Both the position numbers and the translations under genes were made by a program. The notes beneath the pieces were generated by a model. It saw only the letters and a program-made list of their open reading frames with translations. It had not been told where the DNA came from and did no database searches. A DNA stretch of 64,000 bases from Seiridium cupressi (taxonomy: Eukaryota; Ascomycota; Sordariomycetes; Amphisphaeriales; Sporocadaceae): NCBI GenBank assembly GCA_036674765.1, contig JARVKI010000928.1:1-64000 (forward strand), given 5' to 3'. Below are positions 36,074 to 46,949 of the stretch, in pieces; position 1 is the first letter of the stretch, and each line of letters starts with the position of its first letter.

Positions 36074-37117
36074 TCATGCCTTTGCTTCCACCCAAGAGCC
36101 GAGAGTGAATTGTGAATTGCACATGTTCGTCAACTCCCAGTCCTCAGCCCCCATCTCACCCACCATATTCTCGTCTCCTTTCCCACCACACAATCCCGCA
36201 ATGAACATGGTCGCCATAAAATGATCATCAGTAGCATGCGCATCGCGATACCTAGGGTGCTTCATCAAGCTCGTCGCCTTCCTCCTCAAAAACGGGCCAC
36301 CCGCCCCCTTCGTACTCCGGATCTTTCTCCCAAAAGTCGCCTCGTGCGCGGGCACTACTTCCTCGTGGCCCGGGCACAGGGTGCTGATGACCTCCTGCCG
36401 GAAGGCCAGCGCCCAGGGCTCGGGCGGCGTCGGCTGCGCAAAGTTGTCGCGGTGGTGCAGCATGGGGCCCCAGACGTTGCGGTATAGGTTGTGCACGGAG
36501 CCGCCGGAGCCGATGAACAGCGTCTTGTGCCGGCGCGCCCTCAGCGGCCGCAGCGCCGCGCCCACCGACATGTGGAAGTGCGGGTCGTAGCGCTGGTTCA
36601 TGCTGACCAGCGTCGTCGGCGGGCACCCGCGCGGGAACATGCGGATCAGCACCAGGTACGTGTCGTGGATCCAGTCGAACTTGGGGTCCGCCTCGCACGG
36701 GATGCCCGCCGCGCTCAGGTGCGACTGGATCGTCGCCACGTAGCCGACGTCCGCGTTCAGCGCGTAGTTCTTGTACTTGGACGGGTGCACGTAGGCCACA
36801 GGCGACTTCTCCGGGTGGGGATTCGCCGAGATGAGGACCCCGGGGAGGGAGGTTGCCCAGTGTGCGCCCTGGATGACGGGGGGTTGTGTTAGTTGTCGTG
36901 CCGCTTTCCACGCAGCGAGGGGAGGGGTTTTAGCAGTTGCTGTGGATTCTCAAGAACTCACCATCATCACGACGTGCTCTATGCCGTTCGCCAACGCCTC
37001 GTTACCACACTGCTCCCAGTAGTTGGCCGAGGCGTGCTCCTCGCCCAGCATCATGGTCGAGCCGTGAGAGAAGAGGTGTACTGGAGCCATAGGCTCCTCT
37101 TTCCTTCCTACGGCCAT
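36074..37117 (-). CDS. LigB-type extradiol aromatic ring-opening dioxygenase
   Basis: Exons 37117-36962 and 36868-36074; intron 36869-36961 is 93 bases, longer than most here, with caactaac before the AG. The product is about 316 residues. Likely metal and active-site histidines are visible in family positions: LFSHGS (near H18), GAHW (near H55), WIHDTYLVLIRMFP, GSGGSVHNLY and DAHATDDHF. Enzymes of this class (YgiD/DODA, LigB catalytic subunits) use Fe(II) or Zn(II) to cleave catechols next to the hydroxyls, giving ring-opened semialdehydes. The substrate here is unknown: DOPA, protocatechuate or another catechol are all possible. Exon 2 is markedly GC-rich and has long spurious frames in the other phases. 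Confidence 0.9.
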
Positions 37118-37878
37118 GGCGCACTATAGAACTCTAGCACCGCTGGAGATGACTGTGGACGGAAGAGGGTATATCCAATCGTGTACTCAAAGTAACGACT
37201 TGGTGTTAATGAAGACCTTTGTCCGACTCAGATAAGGATAAATTGTGAGACACGAGGCCGACCCAACAGGCAAGAAACGGCGGAAAAGATATCAAGAGTT
37301 GTTTCCAGCTCTGCATATCTCGGCATCCAGGACTAGAGGCGAGATCGCCATCTCGAACGCGGTCCACTATCCCATTGCAGACATCTTCTCGGCACGGTGG
37401 GTGAAAGCCCCATGGTGGCCGCTCCCCCACTCCGGCCCGGGCCCCGCACGCTCCGAGCTTGCTGCTAGGCAGCTGACAGATGGATGGAGCGGAAGACAGA
37501 TTTTAGACTTTGTCATTCGAAATGAGAACTGAGCTGATCGTGGGGTGTTCGTGGGCTTATATCATAAGTTGCGATTTAATTAATTCCGTAGCGAATAGTA
37601 CATTCTATCTGCCATCCGGAAAGTCGAGTGCTCTTAGTGGGGTGGTCAGAAAGCCTGATAGTCGAGAAACGTTTTCATGTCAGAGATTCTACGCACGGTC
37701 TACTACGTGCTACATACGAGATAGAGCTTTGGGCGCACATCGGATTTTATAGGCTGCTGTGAAATTTCTAAGCCGCCGCATTATAGATGGTGAATTGGAC
37801 ATTCAATCAAAGCATCCATTGCGAGCTAGATAATGTACAACCTAACCTGGTCCTGATTCTGGTATACTGCTATATGTA
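37118..37878. other. Intergenic region
   Basis: Promoter of the LigB-type gene at the left and 3' flank of the ALDH-like gene at the right. It contains a GC-rich block near 37420-37470 and nothing coding that I recognise. Confidence 0.4.
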
Positions 37879-39510
37879 TTAATGCCTCCAACGCAAAGCC
37901 GACTCAAATCCTCTCCTCCCCGCAATCCAAGCGCCATAACCAAGAACAGGTAGAAGACCAGCGAAAGTGATGCTGGCCATTGTCACGAACCCGGCCTCGA
38001 AGAACCCAAGCTGGGCGTTCCCAGGCTGTCCTGTAGGCTTGAGTGGCTTGACAGCCAGTGCCCTGATTGTGGAGGTGGTGACCTTCTTGGACCCTGAGAG
38101 CAGCTCCTCTGCTTTAGCGAAGGTCTCTGGGGGAGGCTCGATGAATTGTGGCCGCGCCACCGAGAACATGTCCTTGTTGTACCGATAGTAGAAGTCTGCA
38201 TCATGTGCTACGGGTGCAGCGGGACCAACCAAGAGCTGGACAGGGATCTGGTTAATGCATGAGACATGGCAAGATAGATGTTGTGCCAGATATTTGGCGG
38301 ACGCAGGGTCAGCAAAGAAGTAGCCTGCCAGGAGGGGTTTTCTATTGCGTTTGTCAGTGTCGGACCATTGGCATCGTACATCAATGGAGCTTACTCGAAT
38401 TGCTCGGTAAATATGGCGTCGACCAAGCCGGAAACACTGGCAATTGGCAGGTAACGCCCACTGATCTTGAGTTGCGTGAGCGGTGATATTCTGTGGAGTG
38501 TGTAAGTGTTAAATCCCCTAGTCTATCATGAGATCTGTGGCTTTCGTACCTGTCCAGAACATCCACGAGCTTGAAGTCATTCGAGCCAAAACTTGCTACC
38601 TGCTTCTTCTCTTCTGCCTCCTTGACGGCTTTGCGAGTTTCTTCACTCCGGTTGCCGCTGACCTTCTTGATGCTCGACTCTTTGGCAAATGCCAATGTCG
38701 CGTACTTGGAACATGCTTCGAAGAAGTCCTGTTTGATGAACTCATTCACCAGTACCAAGTCTGGCGCGTATGGTGATGTACCGCCGAAACTAAATCTTGC
38801 GTTCGTGATAGCCTTGGCAGCCAACTGTATGTCCGCCGTTCGGTCTACAATGGCAACTGTTCGAGTCGATGAGGACGAGAGGAGCTGGTTCGTAAGGCTA
38901 GTTGGCGTCGCACTGCTCGTCTGATCCACCAATACTGCAGTCTCGAGGATGGATGAGTCCTTGATAGTCTTGCTCAAGCAGAAAGTGTTTATGTCCAATG
39001 CGGCCACAAGGATCTTGCGGAGGACTGCATCGACTTGGAGCAGCGTGTCTTCGAGCTATACCCAAGATTAGTCTCAGTCAAAAAGTTACATTTCAAAATA
39101 CTCGCCTCCAATATAACACAGTTTCCAGCGCTTATGGCAGCGGCAAGTGGTGAGATGATGGAATACAGTCTAGTATGACTTGTCGGCCGGATAATGACCA
39201 GTCCAACTCCCAGTCTGCGCGTCGAGTTGTCCTTTCCCTCGGTCACGGCATATTCTTGCTTGTGCTCCTCTGCAAAGTCCAGAGAGTCGTACCAATGCCT
39301 GACAGCGTCTGTCGCAAGATAGTATTCCGTCTCGACTTCGGCGGCTGACGCCTGCGAGTCTCTTGCCAAAGCACTGCATATTGTTCCAGCATCGTTGCGC
39401 AAAGCGGTATGGAGACCTTGAAGCTGGTTTTGGCGATACCGAATGTTTTCTGTGCGGCCGTCGATCACAGCCAATTGCAGCCTTTCGATGGCTGACTCCT
39501 GAGATGACAT
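37879..39510 (-). CDS. Aldehyde-dehydrogenase-fold protein, probably catalytically dead, with C-terminal membrane segment
   Basis: Exons 39510-39106, 39055-38550, 38490-38395 and 38341-37879; product about 489 residues. The first intron uses a GC donor (GCGAGT); the other three are GT-AG. Class-3 ALDH features are clear: RLYSIISPLAAAISAGNCVILE (the cofactor-side IGAIAAGN region) and VDRTADIQLAAKAI leading to YAPDLVLV. Two catalytic elements are missing. The ELGGKSP motif with the general-base Glu is replaced by a Ser/Thr stretch, and the nucleophilic Cys of GQTCVAPDYV aligns with Pro in GTSPYAPDLV. A hydrophobic segment (about 460-483, ASITFAGLLPVLGYGAWIAG) close to the C terminus could anchor it in a membrane, as in fatty-aldehyde ALDH3 enzymes. 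A structural or regulatory role is inferred. A divergent promoter of about 495 bases separates it from the next plus-strand gene. Confidence 0.85.
39056..39105 (-). other. GC-AG intron of the ALDH-like gene
   Basis: The only frame-consistent donor is GAG|GCGAGT, with the acceptor ggtatag. GT donors nearby would give the wrong phase or a stop. GC-AG introns make up a small share of fungal introns. Confidence 0.75.
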
Positions 39511-40005
39511 CTTGGACTCGACTACAGCTCTTAGGTCTTGAAATATACTTAACGAGGTATTCAGCGGCAGACAAAGACGAAGCGAGATTCCTCAAAACTG
39601 GTTCTCTAGACAATTTGTTACCCGCAGTACTTTTAGAAATTGCTTTTCATCAACGATAGCTACCGGGAAATCCGCCTCTCAATGCGGTCGACGCGGCAGC
39701 TTACCCCAAACACTAGAAGCTGGGGTATGCGCTTCGGTAAGTGGGGTGTGGAGTAGAACTAGGAGACTCCCTTCCCATCCTTGCCACGGATCGAAACCGA
39801 GGCGTCTTCGGGACGGTTGCGCTATTCTCTCAAACTGGGCCCGTCGAACGAGTTCCTGGATTGCTTGTCATGTGCCGTGAGACCGTCGATTGAAACTGCC
39901 TAGATTTCCGCTATCCAGACTACAGAAAGTCTCAACACCAAATCTTACCCGTCACCACTTTCTTCGCTTACACGTGCTCGTTCTTGAGCAGTCCGCAGCC
40001 CAAAG
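39511..40005. other. Shared divergent promoter region
   Basis: Lies between the start of the ALDH-like gene (minus) and the start of the 125-residue gene (plus). No gene recognised. Confidence 0.45.
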
Positions 40006-40462
40006 ATGTCGGTAACGACGACAGACAACCCGGTGACTAGCACCATCTCTGAGACGCTGCAAGACTACGAGATCCACCTCACCGGTGAACAAGACCTGCC
40101 ACCGCGGCATGTCTGGGTCCCTCTTACCGACCACAGCGCACCGCCCGTCGACAACCCGCAAGGCTGGGAGGATTCATTTCGCGGCGTGCCCAACTACCGC
40201 CCTGTGAATACTGAGCTTGATCGCGCCTCGCGGCCATGGGGTTCGAACGCGGTTGAGAGCGGTTTTGTGTTTCTGATGTTGAATGGAGTCTGGCTGACTG
40301 GGGTAAGACCATTCCTGCATTGCCCAATGCGAAATCCCCATTTGAGGGAAAGAATACGTGTTGACATTTGATTGAAAATAGGCCACAAATTGGCTATGGA
40401 GGACGACTGGCGGGCGGTTCAATACGACGTTCTGGAGGTGGAAGGTTGGAGGGGAATTCTAG
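40006..40462 (+). CDS. Small Trp-rich protein of unknown function (125 aa)
   Basis: Exons 40006-40302 and 40382-40462; intron 40303-40381 has GTAAGA and AATAG, phase 0. The protein has a polar Thr-rich start and a central acidic/proline-rich part (PPRHVWVPLTDHS). A hydrophobic stretch, GFVFLMLNGVWLTG, may be a membrane segment. The tail is rich in Trp and Arg: ATNWLWRTTGGRFNTTFWRW. The splice gives a sensible continuation of the hydrophobic segment and then a stop. I do not recognise the family. The layout suggests a small membrane-associated protein. It shares a promoter region with the ALDH-like gene, so co-regulation is possible. Confidence 0.6.
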
Positions 40463-41079
40463 TTGGGATAGGCCACGAGATTGATTAGGTTAGGATTCGA
40501 ACAGTGTGATGCAAATCGCGGACTGGCAATATGGAATATCACTTTCTTGTACTACCACATCACAAAACCAACAAATTCATTATTCATGCCATGTCTTGTT
40601 GAGTCTTCCGCCTTGAGTCGCATACGTGCAGGTGGAATGAATATACATGAATGATATCGGCTATAAGATATATCGGGCAATCCTGATCTCTGACGCAGAA
40701 TACGTGAATTGAACCTTTTCGATTTTACTTACCGGCACCACTTATTGAACGCCAGTATCGCACAAACTCTCAACTCGAACACGAGGCAACTTAAAAATAA
40801 GATCCTATCGGTACTCGTAAGTCCGGGCTTCTAGGACACCGAAAGCACCAAGTGTCTATATGCCGGCTGCATATGCCCCTCCCCCACTTGCCTTCCGGGA
40901 CGCCTCAGTGAGGGGACTTGCAACCTCCGGATGCACAATGAGCAATACTATGAGACTTTCATGGATGTTTTTTCGATTGAAGATATTGCTCATCTTCATT
41001 ATCCTTCAAGTCACGGCCTGAGATCACTCCTGTCACCCAAACCAGCAGGACTCACCAGGATCACTTACAAGCCACCAAA
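40463..41079. other. Intergenic region upstream of the CocE-type gene
   Basis: Nothing coding recognised. Two in-frame-looking upstream ATGs near 40934-40970 precede the chosen CocE start but lie in leader-like DNA. Confidence 0.4.
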
Positions 41080-43016
41080 ATGGAGGTCCAAACACCCCCA
41101 ATCCGTGACATCTCCTCTACCGTCGAGGACACGGAAAACGAGCTCATCTTCCACAAGAACGTCTCCGTTCCCTTGAAGGCATCTTCTCTCCCCATTCGAG
41201 CCAATGTATACTTGCCACTATCTGCCAAGTCTGGGGACAAGTTCCCCGTACTAGTCACTTACGGGCCTTATGGAAAAGACATTCCCTATGAGACATTCTT
41301 CAATGGCTCCTTCAATCAGGTGAACCTGGAACACCGATCCAAGTACAGTGCCTGGGAAACCCCAGACCCGGTATTCTGGACCAAGCATGGTTATGCCATC
41401 GTGAGAGCTGACGAGAGAGGCTTGGGCCAGAGCCCGGGCTTCCTGGACACCATGAGCAAGGGCACGAGCGAGTGTTTTTTTGATGTCGTTGAGTGGGCCG
41501 CTGAGCAGTCATGGAGTACTGGTAAGGTTGGGCTTTTGGGCATCTCATACTACGCCGGCACACAATGGCGCGTTGCGGCCAGGAAACCAAAGGGTCTGGC
41601 CGCCATCATTCCTTGGTAAGACTCGCGTTGAAAACGCCATCAGACCAAAGAGGCTGGGTGCTAATGGTTTGCAGGGAGGGCATGTCCGATTACTACCGGG
41701 ACCGTTGTCAGCATGGAGGCATCTTGTCAAACAAGTTCATTGGCTTTTGGTGGAACCGCCAGGTGTTGGTGAACCAGTATGGAAAGCCTGGGAGATCTAA
41801 GCTTCAATTTCCCCCGGATGGCCCTGGCGCGCGTGGTCAGGAAGACACAATAGAGGGTGATCTTGCCGAGGACATCTTGGCCAAGAACAGGCAAGATCAG
41901 ACTATTGACAACGCCAAGTTCAAGTACCGGGACGATGACTACTACGCAAGCAAGGAATTCGACCTGGGAGACATCGAGGTCCCTTTGCTGAGTGTTGCGA
42001 ACTGGGGCGGCATCCTGCTCCATCTGCGTGGCAACGTCGAAGGTTACACCCACGCCGGTTCCAAGTTCAAGTATCTCCGCTTCATCACCGGCCGCCACGA
42101 TTTGCCATTTTACTACAAGGAAGAAGTCGAGCTCCAAAAGAGTTTCTTGGACGCTTTCCTGAAGGGTGAGGATCGAGTTGGTTGGTCGGAACCCGGCAAG
42201 GTCGCTCCTGTGACTGTTACGCTGCGAAAGGGTGACGTCGGATTCAACGATGCCGAAAAGGAAAAGGCTTATCCCAGGAGGGAGGAAGAGGCTTGGCCAA
42301 TCCCCAGAACCCAGTATACCAAGTTCTATCTTTCACCTGACCAGAGTCTATCAAAAGACAAGCCCTCGACCAAGGAGTCAAAGAAGGTCTCGTACAAGGC
42401 GTTAGGTTCCCTGGACAAGCCTGAGGTTGTCTCTTTCACCACGGCGCCTTTTGAGGAGGAGACAGAATTCACAGGTCATATCACAGCGCACCTGAACGTT
42501 TCCTTGACCCCTGATGAGGCTGCCGGCGAAAAGGACATTGACCTTTTTGTGTCCTTGAGGCACCTTGACGCGAGCGACAAGGAGATACACTACACAGGAA
42601 CGGCTGGTGATCCAGTGCCACTGACCAAGGGATGGCTCAGAGTCAGCTTCCGCAAGGTTCACACCGAGAATCCCAGGAATCGACCCTACTTGCCCCACCG
42701 CGAGTACTTCTCGACCGATGTGCTCCCTGTCAAAGCAGACGAGGTCTACCCCGTCGAGGTTGAGATCTGGCCGTCTAATGTGGTGATTGAAAAGGGCAGC
42801 AAGCTAGTTTTTGAGATCGCCAGCGGTGACACGCAAGGTTCTGGAATTTTCCAACATTGCTCCGAGACAGATAGGTACGCTCTTACTGAGACTTTGAACG
42901 CAGAACATACAGCTGACTTTGACAGGCCCGCTTCGAAATTTGCCGGACAGAACCACATTCACTTTGGGGAGGGTCTGGAGAATTATATTATTCTTCCGGT
43001 AATTCCTGCCAAATAG
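41080..43016 (+). CDS. CocE/NonD-type serine hydrolase (peptidase S15 fold)
   Basis: Exons 41080-41615, 41675-42874 and 42926-43016, giving about 608 residues. The second intron (42875-42925) is 51 bases with no stop, so reading through it would insert 17 residues. Splicing is preferred because it joins SETD-R to PASKFAGQNHIHFG in the usual family manner. An alpha/beta-hydrolase domain carries the nucleophile in GISYYAG (S156) and a likely catalytic His in ITGRHDLPFYY. A C-terminal jelly-roll (X-Pro dipeptidyl-peptidase C-terminal domain) ends GLENYIILPVIP. Members hydrolyse esters, amides or acylated antibiotics; cocaine esterase and glutaryl acylase are known examples. There is no signal peptide, so it is probably cytosolic. 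Substrate unknown. Confidence 0.92.
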
Positions 43017-43548
43017 AGAACAGTGTCGTGCTATAGAAATTCGAGGTCCCTGAATTGAATAGGAGATAAAGTAAAGAGCCTGGTGCTATCCGTAGAATGT
43101 TATTAACAGTCGAAATAATAACGCTACCGCATCTAGCACACAGATCTAGTCATGATTGCATTGCCATGAGAGCCAGTACTATCAAGAAAGGAAAATGGCT
43201 TAACCAGTAGACACCACTTGCCATAAGTAGAAAGCACCAGCCGATGCAATGTTGTAAGCCATGCTCCACCCGTCATAACCAGTAGAATCCTGCCGGAAAT
43301 CATTCCCCCACGCTACTCCGATGCTTCCTACCGAGCTGAAAGTATGGTGCTACCTACACCTCGGAATATGGATAGTCGCTATAGCAGGTAGGTGGAACGG
43401 AATAGCGGGGGCGGGGCACACTCTATCCGCTGACTTTCTTGCCCCCGTTGGACTTGCTAATGTATATTCTCAGAGACATCTGAAAGCGCAGCATTTTCGT
43501 GGGTGAAAGGTGTCGATCTCAAAACAAACAAGTCAGTTCCAGATCAGC
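43017..43548. other. Intergenic region between the CocE-type and FAH-type genes
   Basis: About 530 bases, the 3' flank of one plus-strand gene and the promoter of the next. No gene recognised. Confidence 0.45.
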
Positions 43549-44853
43549 ATGGCTTATTCGGACCATTTCTCTGTCGCCAACCTCCCTTACGGGATAGCGA
43601 GTACTCTCAGCGACGTCCACTCGGAGAAGGCAGTAGCCACTCGGGTGGCAGACAAAGTCATCTTCCTGGCGGATCTCAGTCTAGACGTTACCGATCAAGC
43701 CAGAGCAGCTCTGAAACGAGTTAGTTTGCACAGATTATGAGTTTTTGGCGTCAAAGATACTGATTCCGCAATAGCCCACACTGAACGACTTGGCTAGTCT
43801 CAGTCAATCCGAACTGGGACAGATCAGACAACAGCTGAAATCAGTTTTTTCAGATGAATCGGTCGTAGAAAAGTACGGGTTCAAGTTGGAAGAAGTTGTG
43901 TTACATCTGCCAGTCACCGTGGCTGGGTTTACGGACTACTCGTGCTCCAAAGAACATGTGTTAAATGCGGGAGAGGCCGTGATGGGAAAACGTTCAATGC
44001 CACCGGCGTTTTTGTACTATCCGGTTGGGTATTCGGGGACATCATCGACTATTGTGGTATCGGGCACGCCGGTACAAAGACCGAATGGAATGTATCGGGC
44101 AGGCGAGACCATTGAGTTCGGTGCCAGTAGGGGCATGGACTATGAACTCGAGCTCGCTGCCATTATAGGAAAGCCGACTAGGATGGGCGAAAGTGTGAAA
44201 TTAGAAGACGCGGATGATCACATCTTTGGGATAGTCCTGCTAAATGACTGGAGTTGTAAGTACCCTGGACGAGCAGCTTCCTGAGACGAGCTTTCCGCTG
44301 ATTCAGTTCTACAGCCCGCGACATCCAAGGCTTCGAGATGAGCCCTCTTGGTCCGATGAACGGTAAGAGCTTTTCGACTTCCATGTCCCCATGGGTCGTA
44401 ACCCTAGATGCTCTGGAACCATTCGCGACCGCAGCGCCGACCAAAGAACTCCCGGTAGCCGCCTTCCTTCACGAAAAGAAGGAGAAAGCAAGTTATAACA
44501 TCCAGTTGGAAGCGGAACTCATCCGAGACAACCAATCGACCAAGTTATGTACCTCGAACGTATCCTGGATGTATTGGACCTTCCGCGATCTCGTCGTGCA
44601 AAAGACTGTCAATGGCTGTAACCTCAACACAGGGGACATACTGGCCACAGGGACAGTGTCTGGTGCCGGCGACGATGAGCACGGTTGCCTTTTGGAGATG
44701 ACCAAGGGTGGTAAAGTTGAGTTTGCATTAGCAGACGGAACGAAAAGATCGTATCTACAGGATGGAGACGGCGTGAGAATGACGGCATATTGCGGCGATG
44801 GCGTTGGCTTTGGGGAATGCACTGGTCTCATAACTCCTGCAAAGCCAATATGA
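43549..44853 (+). CDS. Fumarylacetoacetase-family hydrolase (paralogue)
   Basis: Exons 43549-43719, 43775-44255 and 44315-44853; about 396 residues (animal FAH is 419). The N-terminal domain begins FSVANLPYGIAST and continues PTLNDLASLSQ, as in true FAH. Metal and catalytic residues are kept: FTD and KEH (mouse D126 and H133), MDYELELA (E199 and E201), NDWSSRDIQ (D233, Q240), GKSF (K253), TGTVSG and LLEM. Three positions that contact substrate in mouse FAH differ by my alignment: Y128 is Ser, the R142 region reads VMGKRS with a one-residue deletion, and Y244 is Met. The enzyme should still hydrolyse a C-C bond of a beta-diketo acid, but fumarylacetoacetate need not be the substrate. The typical tyrosine-degradation partners are not adjacent. 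Residue numbering is from memory of mouse FAH. Confidence 0.9.
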
Positions 44854-45330
44854 GCGATTGGCTACTTTGGCATAGAGAAACTGCTTGGATTTGCTTGCTG
44901 CAATGTTGACGTCACAAATACAGCATCGCAAACGTTATCGGGAATCTGAGACCCGATCATTCGTACTCGGTCACTCACACCCAAATGTGTCTTTTGTAGA
45001 TTGAGGCAAAATGAGGCTCTTTGAGCCCATGATGGACGGTTGAATGAGGATGGACCCGGATTCTAGAAGCTTGCCAAATGTCGGGTCCCGGGTGCGGCTG
45101 CCTTGGTGGTCCCACTTTGTGGCTCAACTAGTCGCATCATTGGCCAGGCCGGTCAACCTCTCCTCCAGGGGTCAATCAATGGCCACGTTCACACAATAAC
45201 TTTTTGGGGGAGCTCTACTGCTACAGCCATTGCTACTCTCCGCATTTCCATCTCGAGTCAATTGACGCTGTTGACTCTCTCCCACTTCCTCCATTCCTCG
45301 TCCCAACTCCATCGGTATCCTACATTCACA
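44854..45330. other. Promoter region of irc22
   Basis: No gene recognised. A CCAAT-type box in reverse orientation (CATTGGCC) lies near 45138 and a C/T-rich stretch precedes the start codon. Confidence 0.4.
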
Positions 45331-46272
45331 ATGGTCGCCCTCCAGTACTCGGTTCTCGTCGCCTTGGCGCTCCGCGTTGCCTCCGTCTTTGCTCAGGACC
45401 AGTCTGTAAGTCACCCTCGCTGAAGCTCCCCCCCTGGGGAGCAGCTCGTGTGCGCACGGAAACTAACTTACGTCACCGTATAGCCTCTCGATGCCGACGC
45501 TGGTAGCCCTGGTTCTACTCCTGACCTTCACGCCGACATCACCGCTACCTTCCCTGATGCCGATATCTTTGGGGTCAAGCTGGTCAACGGCCACCCCACC
45601 AAGGCCGTGATCGAGATTGCGAACCACGAGGAGGAACCAATCCAGTTCGCTTTCGTTGGTGGCTCGCTCTACACCCTCCAGCCCATCCCTGAGAATGCCC
45701 ACCCTTCGGCCGGCATTGTCCGCAACCTGAGCACCGTTCGCTACGATGCCATCATCCCTGCTGGCGAGACTCAGTCGTTGCCCTACTCCTTTGTTCTGGA
45801 CATGAACCCCCAGGACCTCCGTCTCCAATTGGGCGCTGTTGTTACTACCCAGGGCGGTGACATCTTCCAGGTTGGCATCTCTAACCAGACTGTCAGCATT
45901 GTCGAGGCCCCTACTAGCATCTTCGACCCTCAAATGTAAGCCTTTCAGACGAACATCATGATCCTAGAAATACAGCTAATGAGAACCTGCAGCATCTTCT
46001 TGTACCTTGTCCTTGGTTCCGCTTTCGCTGGTGCCTCTTACTTCGTTTACAAGACCTACATTGAGGCCTTCTTCCCCCAGGCCAAGAAGACTCGTGCCCC
46101 CAAGAAGGCCAAGATTGTTGAGAAGGAGCCTCTTTCCGGAGGTGAGGGTGCTGCTACTGGTACTGACAAGGGCTACGATGCCAGCTGGATCCCCAGCGAC
46201 CACATCAACCGTCCCACCGCAAAGCGTGTCAAGAGTGGTGCCAGCTACAAGAAGTCCAAGAATGTCGAGTAG
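45331..46272 (+). CDS. irc22: Irc22, fungal TRAP-alpha-like ER membrane protein
   Basis: Exons 45331-45405, 45484-45935 and 45993-46272, all phases consistent; about 268 residues. A signal peptide (ending near VFAQDQS) is followed by a lumenal beta-sandwich domain. It contains FPDADIFGVKLVNGHPTK, EIANHEEEPI and LPYSFVLDMNPQDLRL, the pattern of the translocon-associated protein alpha subunit. A single membrane helix, IFLYLVLGSAFAGASYFVY, precedes a basic cytosolic tail with SWIPSDHINRP. TRAP-alpha helps secretory proteins pass the Sec61 channel; Irc22 is the fungal counterpart and its exact role is poorly known. After the TAG stop the same frame stays open for 37 more codons. Confidence 0.9.
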
Positions 46273-46386
46273 AGCAAGAAGCCTGAGGACACGGATAGCA
46301 CAGCACCTACTCAAACACCTGCTGCCTCGGAAAGACAGGATAGGAAGAGCGTGAGAGTGAAGAAGAGGACCAAAAAGTTCAAATGA
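46273..46386 (+). other. Open in-frame extension after the irc22 stop codon
   Basis: From the codon after TAG to the TGA at 46384-46386 the irc22 frame encodes 37 residues. They start SKKPEDTDSTAPTQTPAAS and end in a basic KKRTKKFK-like tail, similar in character to the cytosolic end of Irc22. It may be a recently lost C terminus, a readthrough product, or chance. Confidence 0.35.
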
Positions 46387-46949
46387 GTGCATTGAGCCGT
46401 GCAATTCATTCTATACGGGGATCGGACGGGGAAACCAAAAAGGCATAACGGCTTGGTCATGGCTCAGGGCCGAATTGTATTTGTGTACAACATTATGATA
46501 GAAGAGCCCAAAATAACCATAAAGACCAAAACGCCTTCTCCCAATGGTATCGTTGCCGTTATGTAAATGTGTAGCCTGGTTTCTGTCCCAATGCCATATA
46601 ATACCAATTATGTACACTTTAAAGCTTCGTGCGAAGTCACGCTCATGCAGTCACTTCCTCGTCAGGCCTGGTCGGACCAGATCTATTGTGACAAGTTTGA
46701 CTGTATATCCTTGCTTGCCTTGGAAACCTTCACTGCATTAGTTCCAGTGGCATCCAGCACTATTGGCCCACTCCAATGACACGCGCAAGGCACGATCCAC
46801 AGCAGGCGTGGTTGGATTTGAGTTCAAGTCCTCCCTTCTCTCGGCTCGACTCTCTCGATCGTAGCATAACCGGTCCGACGCGAACTTCTTGGGGCAGAGT
46901 GGGTTCTAGACACTACTGTTTCATCTCATCGTTGCAGAACTCCTTTGTT
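46387..46949. other. Convergent 3' intergenic region
   Basis: Between the ends of irc22 and the minus-strand membrane protein. Short plus-strand frames here run into the antisense of the next gene and are not supported. Confidence 0.4.

Noticed and set aside
36252..36911. 219-codon minus frame and long plus-strand frames over the LigB-type exon
   Set aside because: They overlap the true exon in other phases, are Arg/Ala/Pro/Gly-rich and arise from high GC at third codon positions.
40480..40520. Sequence resembling a tRNA B box on the minus strand (GTTCGAATCC)
   Set aside because: No A box at the right distance and no cloverleaf could be drawn.
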